A stretch of DNA of 64,000 nucleotides from Xiphophorus maculatus. Lineage: Eukaryota > Chordata > Actinopteri > Cyprinodontiformes > Poeciliidae. This document shows, one piece after another, positions 13,101 through 24,763 of the stretch (its first letter is position 1; each line of letters starts with the position of its first letter). The stretch spans positions 23,268,751 to 23,332,750 of the forward strand of contig NC_036460.1 of assembly GCF_002775205.1 (NCBI RefSeq). The letters are read 5' to 3'. The notes under the pieces were generated by a model, which was given only the letters and a program-made list of their open reading frames with translations, did no database searches and was not told where the DNA came from. A program made the position numbers and the translations under genes.

Positions 13101-14401
13101 TGTATTTATTGATTAAATGTTGTGGAGTTGAGCTTTAAAAAGTTTGAAGGCTGGTTCAAGACCGTGAAGATCTTACCTTAGTTATGGTTTTGATTAATTT
13201 AACTAGGATGGGAACAGAGAAGCACTGGAAAATATAAGTTAGAATCACAAAAATAACATTTTCAGAGGCGTTTTTAGGTTGCTTGGTTAACAGTTTACTT
13301 TTATTTTATAAAAGATTACACTTAAGCAAGTTTGCTCTGGATTTAAATTTTCTGAATATGTCTCACAGACAGCATTGGTGCAAAGAGTGGCTACGTCTGC
13401 ATGACTAAAATTAATATTTCACTGATTGTTTTTTTTCTGTCCAGTATGTTCTTATATCAGAGTACCAACCCTGAAGCAAAACAGGAAATCATGAAAAGGG
13501 TTTCTGTTTGCTGTTATTGTCTCTATGTTGAACTTAGAGGAAAGTTGTGTTTTTATTTACTTTTTTTGAACAACAGTCTTTTAAAAACGTCCTCATCTCA
13601 AGATGCCCCATTCACCAACAGAATCACGAGTTAACCTGCAGTCATCAGGCAACAAACTAATTGCACTTATTTAACTTCTCTCTGTCAGGTTATGTTTGGG
13701 ATTTAATCCCTACTTTGGTTAATTCTTTGCCTCCAGTCTGTATCACATTTTAAAGGAATAGTTTGGTTTTTCCAGTGAGATTCTCATATTTTTTACCTGC
13801 AGTTAGTAACCAGAGGTCAAAGTTTATTGCAGGTCAAAGAGGACAAAATGCGAAGGTGGATTTTAACTGTGTTAAAACAATCTGTAAATCATCTGAGTGG
13901 ATTACCCCAGCATTTCCACCTTCCTCGTGTTGGCACGCCAGTGATTATTTACGTGGGGAAGAGAGGCTGTGCCCCACCATTAAAACAACAAAACAATGAT
14001 TTATATAACCTATGATTCATAAGAATTCAACATAAATGTATTTATTGCTGCCTTATGTATATCTAATGTGTTTTTATTTGTCCAGTTATGCTGATCTGAT
14101 GGCAGGAGTCGCCAAAGTGCTGCAGAACGAGGGTGTGAGCTGCAGCACTATTCAGCCAGAGTTCACGTCCTCCTCTCCCTCGATCAGAGGAGATGAAGCC
14201 GCCACCTTGGTCCACAGAGAGGACCTCTGCTCTCGTCCTCTCCCACGCTGCAGCCTGGCCTGTGGGAAAGCCTGTGCTGCCAGTATGTGCTGCTCCCTCC
14301 TGGAGGAGACGGAGGAGCAGACCCGGAGCGTTCAGAGACCAGGAACTGGAGAGAGCCAGGAGGATCCTCAGACTCTGGTCATCGAGAACACATTCCTCTG
14401 A
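10154..14401 (+). CDS. SLC30 (CDF) zinc-transporter-like protein, slc30a1-related
   Basis: Five exons with matching phases: 10154-10799, 11474-11719, 11819-12078, 12843-13030 and 14086-14401, giving 551 residues. The start ATG at 10154 directly precedes the first membrane helix, as in ZnT1. Membrane helices pair at about residues 8-45 and 135-195, with a long variable Ser/Pro-rich loop between. A third pair (SFVFVIQGLFTSLLAL; LVYLDPGLSMLAVITLI) is in exon 3. Exon 4 has the diagnostic cytoplasmic-domain motif HELHVWQL. Exon 5 has TIQPEF and a Cys-rich tail (CSLACGKACA, MCC), as in ZnT1. CDF proteins export Zn(II) from the cytosol through an HxxxD pair on TM2 and TM5. Here TM2 reads HTLFI (His37 kept, Asp replaced by Ile) and TM5 has no HxxxD. 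It is therefore either a non-transporting paralogue or one with changed chemistry. The SLC30A1 clade is more likely than SLC30A10, but this is not certain. Confidence 0.8.
10955..11095. repeat. AT-rich palindromic repeat in intron 1 of the transporter-like gene
   Basis: Repeated, mutually inverted units built on TTGAATATGTTATTCAA and CAATATTCAATGTTATTGAA. The block can fold into long AT-only hairpins. It looks like a locally expanded simple or palindromic repeat rather than a named transposon. Confidence 0.6.
12205..12720. repeat. probable decayed repeat elements in intron 3 of the transporter-like gene
   Basis: Two recurrent patterns stand out. GTGTTTCCATTA occurs at about 12220 and 12279, a type seen in fish hAT-like elements. 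ATGGGCCCCA-like blocks recur between about 12450 and 12700 with intervening TGGGTAA strings. No clean terminal repeats were seen, so class and boundaries are uncertain. Confidence 0.4.
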
Positions 14402-14561
14402 CTCTCTGTTTTTACCTGATAAGAAGGTAAAGGCGGAAAAACGTGTTTTTCTCTGTTAGTTTTATTATATAAACAGGTGTTATTCCAAAGATTTTCTATC
14501 CATTTTTGTTTCTTTAATTGATTATGGAAAAGCTGTACTTTTTCAATTTCATATGGGCGAT

Positions 14562-15035
14562 GTTAAATAAATTACAGTATTACGTAAAATCAACTTTTTG
14601 GGTGTTACATTATGTTATAATGTTATTCCCTCATCAAAAACATACTTGGAGTGCTACTTTGATTGTTTCATGCATGTTTGAGAAATCCTTTCAACTGTGC
14701 TAAACGCCTGGGTGGACTTAGCCCCGCCTTTGAGACACAGCCCCTCCTCGGAGCTGCAGCTTCACGAAACAACCCTCTCCTGGGGTGTCCCTCATTGAGT
14801 TCCTTCAGACTAGCCAGCAGCAATTAGCAAACACCTGGTGGAACTGTGCATCAGCTGAGCTCATTACACAAGCTGCTTCTCAGTGCAATGCTGGTTAAAA
14901 CGTTGTTAAAGGGTTAATAGAGGAGAGGTGTTGAGACAACTTCCTGAAGACGGAGTTTCAAAAAGAGCAGGAGTTTTTAAAGAGACGGCGACCCAATTTT
15001 AAGGCGTTAAGTTACAAAGTAAGTTTCTTTTAAGT
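14562..15035 (+). mobile_element. non-autonomous DNA element (MITE-like), copy A
   Basis: Aligns by eye over some 450 bases with 23932-24482. Shared blocks include TATTCCCTCATCAAAAACATA, GACTAGCCAGCAGCAATTAG, AAAGGGTTAATAGAGGAG and AGAGCAGGAGTTTTTAAAGA. This copy appears truncated at its right end. It holds no open reading frame of note. It lies just after the transporter-like gene. Confidence 0.65.
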
Positions 15036-15039
15036 TATT

Positions 15040-16200
15040 TTCAGGGTTAGGGTGATGTCCAATCAAGCCTTTGCTTTCCAAACATGGAGCAGAATAAACA
15101 GATGGAACAAACAAGATAAACACCAATAGATTGAGAATATTAAAATTAACATGGACTCGTTTTATAGAAAATGGTGCAGTTTTTCTGTCCTCCCAAGGCC
15201 ACAGATTTCATTCCCTCTGCTTCGTTGCACTCAGGCTTCCTCATCACCAGACACTTCCACTCTTTCTCCAGCCAGATGGCCTCCGTCTCCCACAGCATCT
15301 GTATGCTGAAGCTTTCACCAGCATGCTGTGTTTTCATCATCAGGAATGTGGGATGCAAACCAATGACCTTAGGTCATCTCTGATCCCGCAGAAAAGAGTT
15401 TCGCGAGAGTGGGAAATTTGACCATAGGTTGAAAATTCCCCAAATTGGTTGATTTGATGGTATGGCCAGGACATGAATTATTTACTTCAGTTTAAAATCC
15501 AACTACAGATTATTTTCTGTAATCTTTTAAAATCAAGATACATTTTCTGAAACTAATAGATGGGAGAGAAAAAATCCAAAGCCATGGATGACGAAGGGTG
15601 GGGCTGCTGCATGACTGCAGACCAGAGTCTGATCCTTTACAATGTTTGAGCATAACAACTGATTTAACTTGTTCAAAATAAAGTTATCAAACAGACAAAA
15701 ATATAAAGCTATGTGGAAATTCTTGTACTTTAAAGAATAACGTAAAAAAACTTAGTAAAGACAAATAATATAAGAAATAGAAAATGCTAGCAGAAGAAAC
15801 AAATATTTCCAAACTATTTTTCACAACTTACAGTAGGTACTGTGTAATAGTGCTGTCATTCCAATAACAATATCATACTATGCAAGATAATAACATACAA
15901 TATTTAGGTTGTGGCACTTTTTAGTTCATGGATAGTTTTACTATATACGAGTAATTACAATCTCAGTTAGGTTTTTATGGGCCAAATTTCATTGGTTCTT
16001 CATTAAAAGCATAAATAAATATACCAAACATGGGTTTCCCTGTTGATCCTTGCTAAAGATTTTACACAGTAATCGTTGACAAAGCATAACCAGGACGATA
16101 CTGTTTCACTTGGATTCACTGAAAATCTACGACCTTTCACCTGTGAAGACAGAGTTCCGTCTCCACCCTCACAATATAAACCAACCAATCAAATCGCGTC
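15040..16200. other. intergenic, no gene recognised
   Basis: AT-rich spacer. Open frames on both strands around 15131-15421 overlap each other. They lack splice support and family resemblance, so they are not called as genes. Confidence 0.45.
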
Positions 16201-16202
16201 TG

Positions 16203-16210
16203 CTTTGCAT
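16203..16210 (+). promoter_or_regulatory. octamer-like distal element of tRNA-Sec
   Basis: CTTTGCAT differs by one base from the octamer ATTTGCAT and ends about 209 bases before the tRNA. Vertebrate tRNA-Sec genes carry an upstream activator element at about this distance. The spacing supports the call, but the motif is short. Confidence 0.45.
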
Positions 16211-16351
16211 AACACAGAGCAGAGCTGAAAACATTGCTGTTTTCGGGTTTATTAAGAGACAATTCTGATCTCAGATAAGTAAGATGTAGTTGTGGTAGGT
16301 GTGAACTGTTTTCTAAAAGGTTTACATGAAAAATGAATGAACATCAAGATA

Positions 16352-16370
16352 ACACCGTGAGTGAAAGTGA
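16352..16370 (+). promoter_or_regulatory. proximal sequence element (PSE) of tRNA-Sec
   Basis: The string CACCGTGAGTGAAAGTGA fits the vertebrate snRNA-type PSE (pattern YACCNTNANTNNAAAGT). It lies about 50-67 bases upstream of the tRNA 5' end, the expected place. tRNA-Sec is unusual among tRNAs in using such a SNAPc-bound external promoter. Confidence 0.7.
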
Positions 16371-16386
16371 TATGTAATCTGAGTCG

Positions 16387-16394
16387 TAATAAAA
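16387..16394 (+). promoter_or_regulatory. TATA element of tRNA-Sec
   Basis: TAATAAAA is positioned 25-32 bases upstream of the tRNA start. Together with a PSE, a TATA box there specifies Pol III transcription from the external promoter. Confidence 0.6.
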
Positions 16395-16418
16395 GCGCTG
16401 TTCGGACAGGTTGAAAGT

Positions 16419-16505
16419 GCCCGGATGAGCCTCGGTGGTCCGGGGTGCGGGCTTCAAACCCGTAGCTGCTTAGCGGCAGAGTGGTTCAATTCCACCTTTC
16501 GGGCG
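16419..16505 (+). tRNA. selenocysteine tRNA, anticodon UCA
   Basis: An 87-base gene matching the vertebrate tRNA-Sec layout almost base for base. The long acceptor stem opens with GCCCGG and closes with CTTTCGGGC plus discriminator G. The anticodon TCA is at 16454-16456 in loop CTTCAAA. There is a long variable arm (TAGCTGCTTAGCGGCAGA) and a T arm GTGGTTCAATTCCACC. As in other vertebrates, CCA is not encoded. The tRNA decodes UGA as selenocysteine after charging with serine, phosphorylation by PSTK and conversion by SEPSECS. The upstream octamer-like, PSE and TATA motifs indicate a functional gene rather than a pseudogene. Oddly, the first TTTT downstream is only at about 16627, so a close Pol III terminator is not obvious. 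Confidence 0.95.
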
Positions 16506-17140
16506 GCCATTAAGGAGCAAAAGTTATGAAAACCAGTTTATTGTCGAGAAACTTTCATTTCCGTTATGATGTCTGTATTTCAAAATAAAAGGCGAATCGT
16601 CGTTTCTTATAAATGCTGATTAATGTTTTCGTTGTGAAATATAACTTTTAGGGATTTTTTTTTTTACATTTTGGATTCACTTGTGTTTTTGTGTTCAAAC
16701 CTCTTCAGCTGTTCATCTTTAAATTCATCTTTTAATTAATCTCTTCAGATTAAAGGTGAAGAAATCTTTTTTTTCCGTGTACTATAATTTTCACAATTTG
16801 TACATATGAGGAAAACTTTAAGAGCCACTCACTTAGAGACACCATTTAAAATCAAAAACAACCCAAAAAGCTATTTAATTTTCCGATGACACTAGTCCAC
16901 AGATCCCAGACATGGCAGCTGGTAAATAATCCTCATCAAGATTAGACTGTGAGGGATTATTAATTACAAAATGGCTGCTCTAAGGTTTAGACACTCTAAA
17001 GAGGGAGAGAAAAAATTGTTTTCTGATTGTGTCCAAACATTAAAAAGTCCAAATTTGTCAACAATTCAGATTTTTTGAGGCAGTGAAGTATTTTAACCTG
17101 GATACCTCAGCATATGCACTGAATTGCAGAGACCTCCGAA

Positions 17141-17236
17141 TTTATTTTATTTTATTTTATTTTATTTTATTTTATTTTATTTTATTTTATTTTATTTTAT
17201 TTTGTTTTGTTTTATTTTATTTTATTTTATTTTATT
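17141..17236. repeat. (TTTTA)n microsatellite
   Basis: About 19 tandem TTTTA units, with two TTTTG variants in the middle, some 200-300 bases before the presumed first exon of mrpl28. The open frames across it are artefacts of the repeat. Confidence 0.95.
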
Positions 17237-17955
17237 ATCGGAAGAGAACAAGAGCCGCAGTGACATTGATTTGACAGGAGGTGGCAGCACTGTAATTGCA
17301 CTCTTCTCACTTCTCCGGAGAAGAAGAAGAAGAGGAAAAGTCAACCAGTGTAGTGGTTGCTGCACGATGTCCTTGTTGGCTTGAATTTGGGAATAAAGCA
17401 AATTAAAAACGGACCTATCTTTAGTGGAGCTGTCTGTTTTCTAAGTTCCCGGTAAGAACCTTGAAATTATTCCAGTTAGAGATTTCGTAAAGCTTTATTT
17501 TTGTTGCGGAATAACCTGTGTAGCTGTCTTAATCTGTATTAGCTTCCTGCTAACCAGCATTATTATGAAATGTCTATGTCTATTATAATCTTCGTTCAGA
17601 TATGTTCTCTCATAATGACACTCAGAGTAAAGTCATATTGAATACTGCTTTTTATTTTCAGACTTGTATGGATTAGTTTGGGGAAAATGTTCCATTGTCA
17701 AATTATTTCTCGTTTAATCAACACTTTTTCATGAATATTAGGTAATTATTAACTTAAAACAATCCCCTGTATTGTGCTGAAAAGTTACTTGTTAGTTTTA
17801 TCTTATTTCAAGTGTACCAAGATATTTGTACTAGAAATACCTAGTAAGATTTCGTGTTTTTTCCGTGCTGTTTTGCCACTAAATATAGATGTTAAAGTTA
17901 TGAATTTTCTTCCTCTTCTGTTTCAGATTTATTTGTCAAAGTAAACGCGCGCGTC

Positions 17956-20028
17956 ATGCCTCTTCATAAATACCCCCCCAAATTGTGGGAGGCTATGAAA
18001 CTGAAGCAGGGCATCTACGCCCGTCTCCCCAAACACTATCTGAAGTCCCTTGAACCGAAAGAGCCCACACCGGTTCACTGGAGGCCCCTGGGAGTCCAGC
18101 ACAGAATAAGCCCCAAGACCGGGGTGAAGGAGCGGGTGCAGGACGTCCCCATCCCCATCTACTACCCCCCAGAGTCCCAAGATGGCCTGTGGGGCGGAGA
18201 GGGCTGGATAACCGGCTTCAGATATGCCAACAATGACAAAGTAAGTCTGCAGTCGGACTCTCGGGTTGCACTATCTTATCCAAAGTTCACTGTAACCCCT
18301 CTGTCGCTCAGATGTCCAACCGCCTGAAGAAGGTTTGGAAGCCACAGGTGCTCAGGAGAGAACTGTACAGCGAGATCCTGGATCACAAGTTCACCATCAA
18401 CGTGACGCCTCGCACTCTGGACCTCATCGACGCTGTCTTCGGCTTTGACTTTTATATCCTGAAAGTAAGCGTAGTGCGGGGGCGGGCTGTACCATGAATT
18501 TATTTTTTCCATATTAATACGTCTTCCTGACTTTTAATGGTCGCCGCTTTTCAGACACCGAAGGAGGACTTGAACTCTAGGCTGGGGATGAACCTGAAGA
18601 GGGCGATGCTGCTCCGCCTGGCCCGCAGAGACACGGAGCTTTACCCCAACGACCTGGTCAAGAGGGAGACCGTTTACAACAAATACAAGGTACCTAACTA
18701 CGAATTAACACAACTTTTGAGAATTAATTTTGCTTTAATCTCCTGGAGAGAAATGAAAAAAATGCCTGTTTTATCCTTTCTTCGTCTTTTTTTCTGAGCA
18801 GCAGTTTGAGATCTCAGAGGAAGAGGCGGAGTGGGTGGGTCTGACCCTGGATGAGGCCGTGGAGAAACAGAGGCAGCTGGAGCACAAGGTAACCAGTCTT
18901 CCTGTCTTTCTGTTACAGTAAGGACATTTTATTAAATGTTTGTTCAACTCTAAAGGTTTGAGATAGACGGGCTGCAAAAGGAAAGAATTTTTATTTTTTT
19001 TTTAAACTCATAAGAAGTTATTTGTATTCTTGGGTTTTGCCTCTGACTTTTAATTTAAAACAGTTTTGGTTTTTTTCAAGAGTCTGCTTTGAACAAAAAA
19101 AAATGCTAATAAAGCAACTAAGCTCACAGTGTCAACGTGTTTTACGTCATAGTCATCGTGGCCCTGACTTTTATCCACATTCATACAGTTAGTTGCTACC
19201 TGGAAAATACTGTCAGATTATTAATAAATACAGATTAAAAGCAAAACACCATAAAGGATCCTATTTTAAATAATCCAAAGAAGGTTGTTTTGGGGGAGTT
19301 TGTTATAAAATACAGGCTGAAAGAAAAGTAAAGATGCATGTATGTTGCCCATCCAGTCCAATGATTTGTTGAAATGAATACCATGTGTGGAAGACTCTGC
19401 AGCTTTAAAGAATAACACTGTTTATGTATTCTGATTGTGCCCCTCCTGCCTCACTCACCATGATATTTGCTAAACTGCAGCATCTGTTTTTCTTCTACAT
19501 AAACCTGTGATGTAGATTCTCGTGATTGAAAGGCTTAAAATCATCTGAATTAGGAGGATTGCCATGACGTAGGAAAACGGGGCGGGGATGTAGGCTAATC
19601 CGGCAGATATTCGCTCTTAGTTGATATCGATGTTTGCAGCTGGAAAAAAGCAGAACCAATCCATAAAAAAAAATACATTTTATTGTTTAATTGAAGCTAT
19701 TTTGGGGGAGGGGGATTGTAAATGCTCGAAATCTTTTTAATTCCCTCTTTGTCTGCGTTTTAAAAAGGTCACCACACAGTTTTGTTACAGAAATATTTGA
19801 ATATATGAAGTGGTGTAGTTAGACCTGTTATCCATCTCTTTTTAACTCCACACATTCATGTACTCCGGCTCAATAAAATTTAAACGTCTGCAGGTTGTTG
19901 ACTTTGTTTTGTTCTGCCTCTCGTCGTTTCAGGAGCCGGAGCCTCAGTTTAAGGTCTTGGTGGAGAAGCTTGTGCAGGAGCTTGAGGTCAAGAAACTTTT
20001 AGAGCCGCATGTCACAGAGAGGAAGTGA
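17956..20028 (+). CDS. mrpl28: mitochondrial large-subunit ribosomal protein bL28m
   Basis: Five coding exons with intact splice sites and phases: 17956-18240, 18312-18464, 18555-18689, 18802-18888 and 19933-20028, for 251 residues (the human protein has 256). The product starts MPLHKYP and has the family hallmarks [70 protein letters not shown] and [14 protein letters not shown]. It is a structural protein of the mitochondrial 39S ribosomal subunit, nuclear-encoded and imported. A noncoding first exon probably ends at 17451 (donor GTAAGA) and joins an acceptor at 17925-17926. The poly(A) signal AATAAA is at 20275-20280. No frame damage is seen. Confidence 0.97.
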
Positions 20029-20274
20029 ATCATCTGAACTGGACAGAGACTGAACCCTGAAGCAGGCCGAGCCATCAGAACGCTAAAGACGGCGATGGGT
20101 GTCGCGACGCTTCGGCAGAGGAATCGCAAACGATGAAGCCCCGAGGGAATAATGTCTATTTATTTCAGTCATGTTTCAAAAGACTGGCATAAAATACTTC
20201 AGGGATCGCGGAAAGAAACGCTGTAAATACTCCCACCCAGCTGAGGCGTATGACCACAGATGTATATCTTATTA

Positions 20275-20280
20275 AATAAA
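20275..20280 (+). terminator. poly(A) signal of mrpl28
   Basis: Canonical AATAAA about 250 bases after the mrpl28 stop codon, in an otherwise AT-rich 3' UTR. Confidence 0.75.
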
Positions 20281-20299
20281 GTCACTTTTTTTATTAGAA

Positions 20300-23200
20300 C
20301 CTGTTTAAGCTTCTTCTAATTTCCCATAAGTAGTTTCTCCGCTACATTTCACTAGATGTCCTGACGGATTCAAGAGCCTAACAACCTGAAGAAATGAGAC
20401 GATGGCTAGGTTACCTTCATCCAGAAGAGTTAATTAATGTTTCTCATTGTTTGTAAAGATTATAGAGAGCTGAGCTGAGATCTTTGAATAGACCCAACAG
20501 ACATGTGTTGACATTTAGGAAACCAGAATCTAAACCCTTAGATCTAAAAAAAAAAACAAACAACCGATTCCAATACTTCATCTTTTTGTTCACAACAAAA
20601 TAAAACCAGATATTTTATATGTAAGTTATTCACCAAACTTCACATTGTATAGAAATTTAAATGTTTTCAGTGTTGTAGTGAAAGATTATGAAATTAAATC
20701 CAGCACCATGCCGTATTATGATCCAGAAATAAAATCTGAGCGGTATTGCAGGGTAAGAAGGGTCATGTGAACAGCTAGCAGAGACTCCCAACAGTGAGGG
20801 AAGCAAAAAGAAGTTCTGCAAACTAGAGTGATGAGAAACAGAGCAGAAATGTTCACCTCCTGCTTTTATTTACAAAAGCATTTTTCTTCCACTTCTAATC
20901 TATACACTTTTTTTTTGCTGGTCTGTGATGTGGGGGGGGGGGAAGTAAAGCAAAGCCATGTGAAAACTTTTTTTTTTGGAAAGTAATACAAAGCTACAAA
21001 TAGGAATAAATATGCTATTTTGTAAAAAGTTCACATAACCAGATCACTTAGAGATGAATCAAGTAGTTCAATCTACTTTGGTGCAATCACCTGCCGATAA
21101 AATAAAACAAAGAGCAAAGTGACTGCCCCGTTTCTGTGAGCTGTAACTGTGTCTGCCACTAGATGGAGCCAATGTGTTGAAAAATAAAAATCATTTAAGA
21201 AAATAACCAAGATGGATCATTTGAATTATGGAGCCCTCATATCCTTTTATGAAATTAAATAACAAACGAATCACAAATTAAATTATCTACAACATTTAAA
21301 CCAAAGACGGTTTCACAACCTGCAGGATTTTCTGACTCAAGGTTATAGTTGTAGGTAACAGAACCGCTGGAGTAAAATGAACATCTGCCTGGGTGAACAC
21401 TGAGGGCTTTCCAGGTCTTCAAGATGAGCAACGGAGATCAGAAAGTTTGCTGATGTTTGCAAAAACCGCATCGAGGTTGTTTTTTTTCTCTCTCTCTCTC
21501 TTCGTCCAGTTTCGCTTTTGTCTCCGTATAGTGACAGTTGCTCCTGCGGTTGCACCCAGGATGAACGCAGAGGCGAGGTTAAGTTGACGCGGTGAGTCCC
21601 TCTTGGCCTGGGGACTCCCGTGGGTGTTGTAACCAGGCAACAGGCAGCACTGTCGATAACCTGGCACCTGTAAACACGAAGCTTTCGGTCCTTATATAGG
21701 TTGAGGTTGTGAGTGGAATTACCCCCGTCACTGCGGAAAATTGAAATAAGTAAACAAATTATGAAACTGCCGCACGATGAGCTTATTTGGTGCGTTCAAT
21801 TCAATTCTTTCCTCTTTTGGTCGGACATCTGGGCTCCTTGTGTTTCTCGTCGGTTTAAATTGCACGAGGTTTTAATTGGCTGTTTTTAGTCACTACTTCT
21901 AACAATAAAAGTATAAATTTTTAAGCTAACCCTGGTTTATTTTTATTTTATTTTTTTTAAATTGCAATTTAGATTAAGTATGTACTTATTAAACTGAAGC
22001 GATCATCTGATACAGTGGGTGATTCACTACACTGAACTATTTGGTGTGACATGTCATCTGAGTCATACTAGTGAAAGGTGTTAAAGTGAAAATCACAGAT
22101 GTCACCTGATTTGCTCTTTAAGTGCCCCAACCTTTAGCCTTAATAGTTTCCATCACTCTTAACTCATTGCCCCGAGTTCATTATTTCCCAGAATATCCAC
22201 AATCCAAGCAAAGTATTCAGGTAAATCAAATTGGAAACACAACTTGGTATTTACGTTTTAAGCTCTAAAAGTTCTTTGATTCACTGAAAATTAGTTTAAC
22301 AAAACTGTATAAGTCTTGACATAAAACTTTAAACATTGTCGTAAAAATAAAGTACACCTTCCAGGCCAAAGTACAATCAGTGATTATTAGCTAGTAAAAT
22401 AAATGTTCCTAGTGGGGGTTTTTTATGTCAGAATCCCAAATCTTTTCCAGAATCACCGGTTCTTTTCACAATTAAAAATAAATTACTCTGAAATCTTAAA
22501 AAATAAATAAAATAAAAGAGAGAGAATTTAAATCTCGGGCATACAAAACACCCAAAGGGTTTCACAATGTCATTATTTATGAAACAAAATGAATCAAAAA
22601 TGGAAAAGCTGTGTGTGGGAAAACTAAGGGCATGTAGCATCTCTGATAAGTAACTCTTCACAAAGGGTTGTGGTAAAGTATCTGGCCTTATCTCAAACCT
22701 TTATGGGTTTATTGCTTTGGTTAATGGTAGACTGGTTTCGTTCACTAGTTACTTATGAGGATTCATCCGTACACTATCTCTAACAGCAACACAATCCATA
22801 TTTGAGATCATATTAGTGAGTGTTGCACCTTCTGTTGCCAACAAATTGTACAGAAATGTTAGCTGCTTCTGTCCCACAGTTTCCATCCTCATTTATCTGT
22901 CATCTAATTACGTTCCTACAGCGGTTCTGGAAATATTATCTGATGAATTTAATTTCCCAGAAGTGAGGATCAGAATCTGCTTAAATTACAGTTTATTTTA
23001 GCTATCTTTGCTAGCTTGTCATAAAATTTCATCTGGCAACACGTGATTATTTAACTTGTCAATAGATTCCACCATTTTGTTTTGTTTTAGTACCAGTAGA
23101 GAGCATGTTCGCCACCACTGTTAGCGTTAAGAAAGTTTAGCAACAACTACTGTACAACTACTCCAATTAACGCAGCAAGGTAAACCCCAAGAGCTGTTAG

Positions 23201-23930
23201 CGTAGCGCATAGCTTCAAAACTCCTGGGTGTCAGTGGGAATTTATTAAATTATTTTCATTCTAAACAAACAGAGGTGTTGGTTTTCTTCACAAACCTGTT
23301 TGTCAATTATTACTGCTGACTGTCTTTTGTGTCAAAAGAAAAAGCTAAAACTTCACTGTTGTAATTCCTGAAGGGGGATTTCTAAAGCGTTATCACCCTT
23401 TTGTTTAGAAAGCACACTCCAGCTCTACTGTAAAAGGTCCCATTTAAAAACCAATTCATCACAATTAGAAACCTACTTCCTGCACTCAGCTTACAGGGGG
23501 CTTGTTCATGTTCAGGCAGGTTTAATGGTATCATTTCTCAGGAAACGGATTTTGTCATGCGCCCGGATCAAATTGAAAAGGTTTTAGCAAACTGGCCTGG
23601 TGTGGAGTTTCCCTGTGGCTGCAAGACAAGTAAATTCAGCTTAAGCCAACAATGACGAGAGTTTTCAGTCAACATCTGCTCTATGAATGGATGACATAAC
23701 CAGGTATATGGACAACTGACACATTTAAATGCTATCTAGAGAAATGAGTCAATTTGTTGATTAAAATTACTTTGTAATGGAGCGAACGACAACTTGAACT
23801 GCTTTACTTATTTATGTTCCTTACAGATTTCTTATGTTTTAGCTAGCCTGAAGTGGTTCAGATGAATCAACAAATTTAAAAGTCAGATGAGTGTAAATGG
23901 ATAAAATGGAGTTTTCCCTCAATTTATTAC
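20300..23930. other. intergenic, no gene recognised
   Basis: AT-rich spacer. Short open frames (for example around 21390-21590 and 22816-23001) show neither family resemblance nor exon structure. Short G and T runs lie at about 20931-20942 and 20968-20978. Confidence 0.5.
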
Positions 23931-23931
23931 A

Positions 23932-24482
23932 TTTAAGGGGAAATATTATGTAAAATCGACCTTTTTTTAGCATGACATCTTGTTATAGTTATTCCCTCAT
24001 CAAAAACATACCTGGAGTGTTGCTTTGATTCTTTCAAGCATGTTTGAGAAATCATTTAATCTCCCGTGGCAACCATTAGGCTGTGCAAAAACCTAACGCC
24101 GCCTCTGAAGTGCAGCTTCCAAGTTTCTGAGCTTCTGCCTCAAAGAGCATCCCTCCCCCACCACTCATCCTCTCAGCTCCTGCAGACTAGCCAGCAGCAA
24201 TTAGCAAACACTTGGTGTAACTGAGCATCTGCTGAGCTCATCATACAAACTACTTCTCAGTGAAACACTGGTAAAAACATCGTTAAAGGGTTAATAGAGG
24301 AGCCATGTTGTGATGACTTCCTGATAGCGAAGTTTCAGGAAGAGCAGGAGTTTTTAAAGAGACAGAGGCCCAATTTCAAGGCGTTAAATTTCTTTTCAGT
24401 TATGTTTTATATGTATTGCATTTTTATAACAACTGAGGATAATATACTTGTGACTGGGAAATACATAATAATGTCGCTTTAA
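23932..24482 (+). mobile_element. non-autonomous DNA element (MITE-like), copy B, with terminal inverted repeats
   Basis: Begins TTAAGGGGAAATATTATGTA and ends with a sequence whose reverse complement starts TTAAAGCGACATTATTATGT. These form imperfect inverted termini of about 20 bases. The interior matches the element at 14562-15035 in the same orientation. It has no coding capacity, so an autonomous relative would have had to move it. The superfamily is not certain; the TTAA edges are noted. Confidence 0.65.
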
Positions 24483-24763
24483 GTTATTCCAAACCAACTT
24501 GTGCTTATTTAAAAACTTTCCCAACATTAGTAAGTGGTTGTACTCTGCCTGCTGGCAGAAACTGCTATCAAATATCTGTGACAGCTGATGGGGATGAGTC
24601 TTTTATTTACATGTGGAGGAATTTCTAGCCACGTTATTTTGCTAAACTGTTTACATTCAATTGAATTTTAGTTCAGATTTTGACACAGTTGCTCCAAAAC
24701 CTTCATTTCTTTTTTCTTCATCTCTTTAGAGGTCAATCTGCTGCTACAGTACCTCATGAGGAG

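Noticed and set aside
10154-14401. Assignment to SLC30A10
   Set aside because: The Cys-rich CSLACGKACA tail and overall layout are closer to SLC30A1. With both metal sites missing the clade is not certain, so no symbol was given.
15131-15421. Overlapping frames on both strands at 15.1-15.4 kb
   Set aside because: No start context, splice sites or recognisable protein motif; both strands are open by chance.
17083-17384. Open frames through the TTTTA repeat
   Set aside because: They exist only because the pentanucleotide repeat has no stop codon in those frames.
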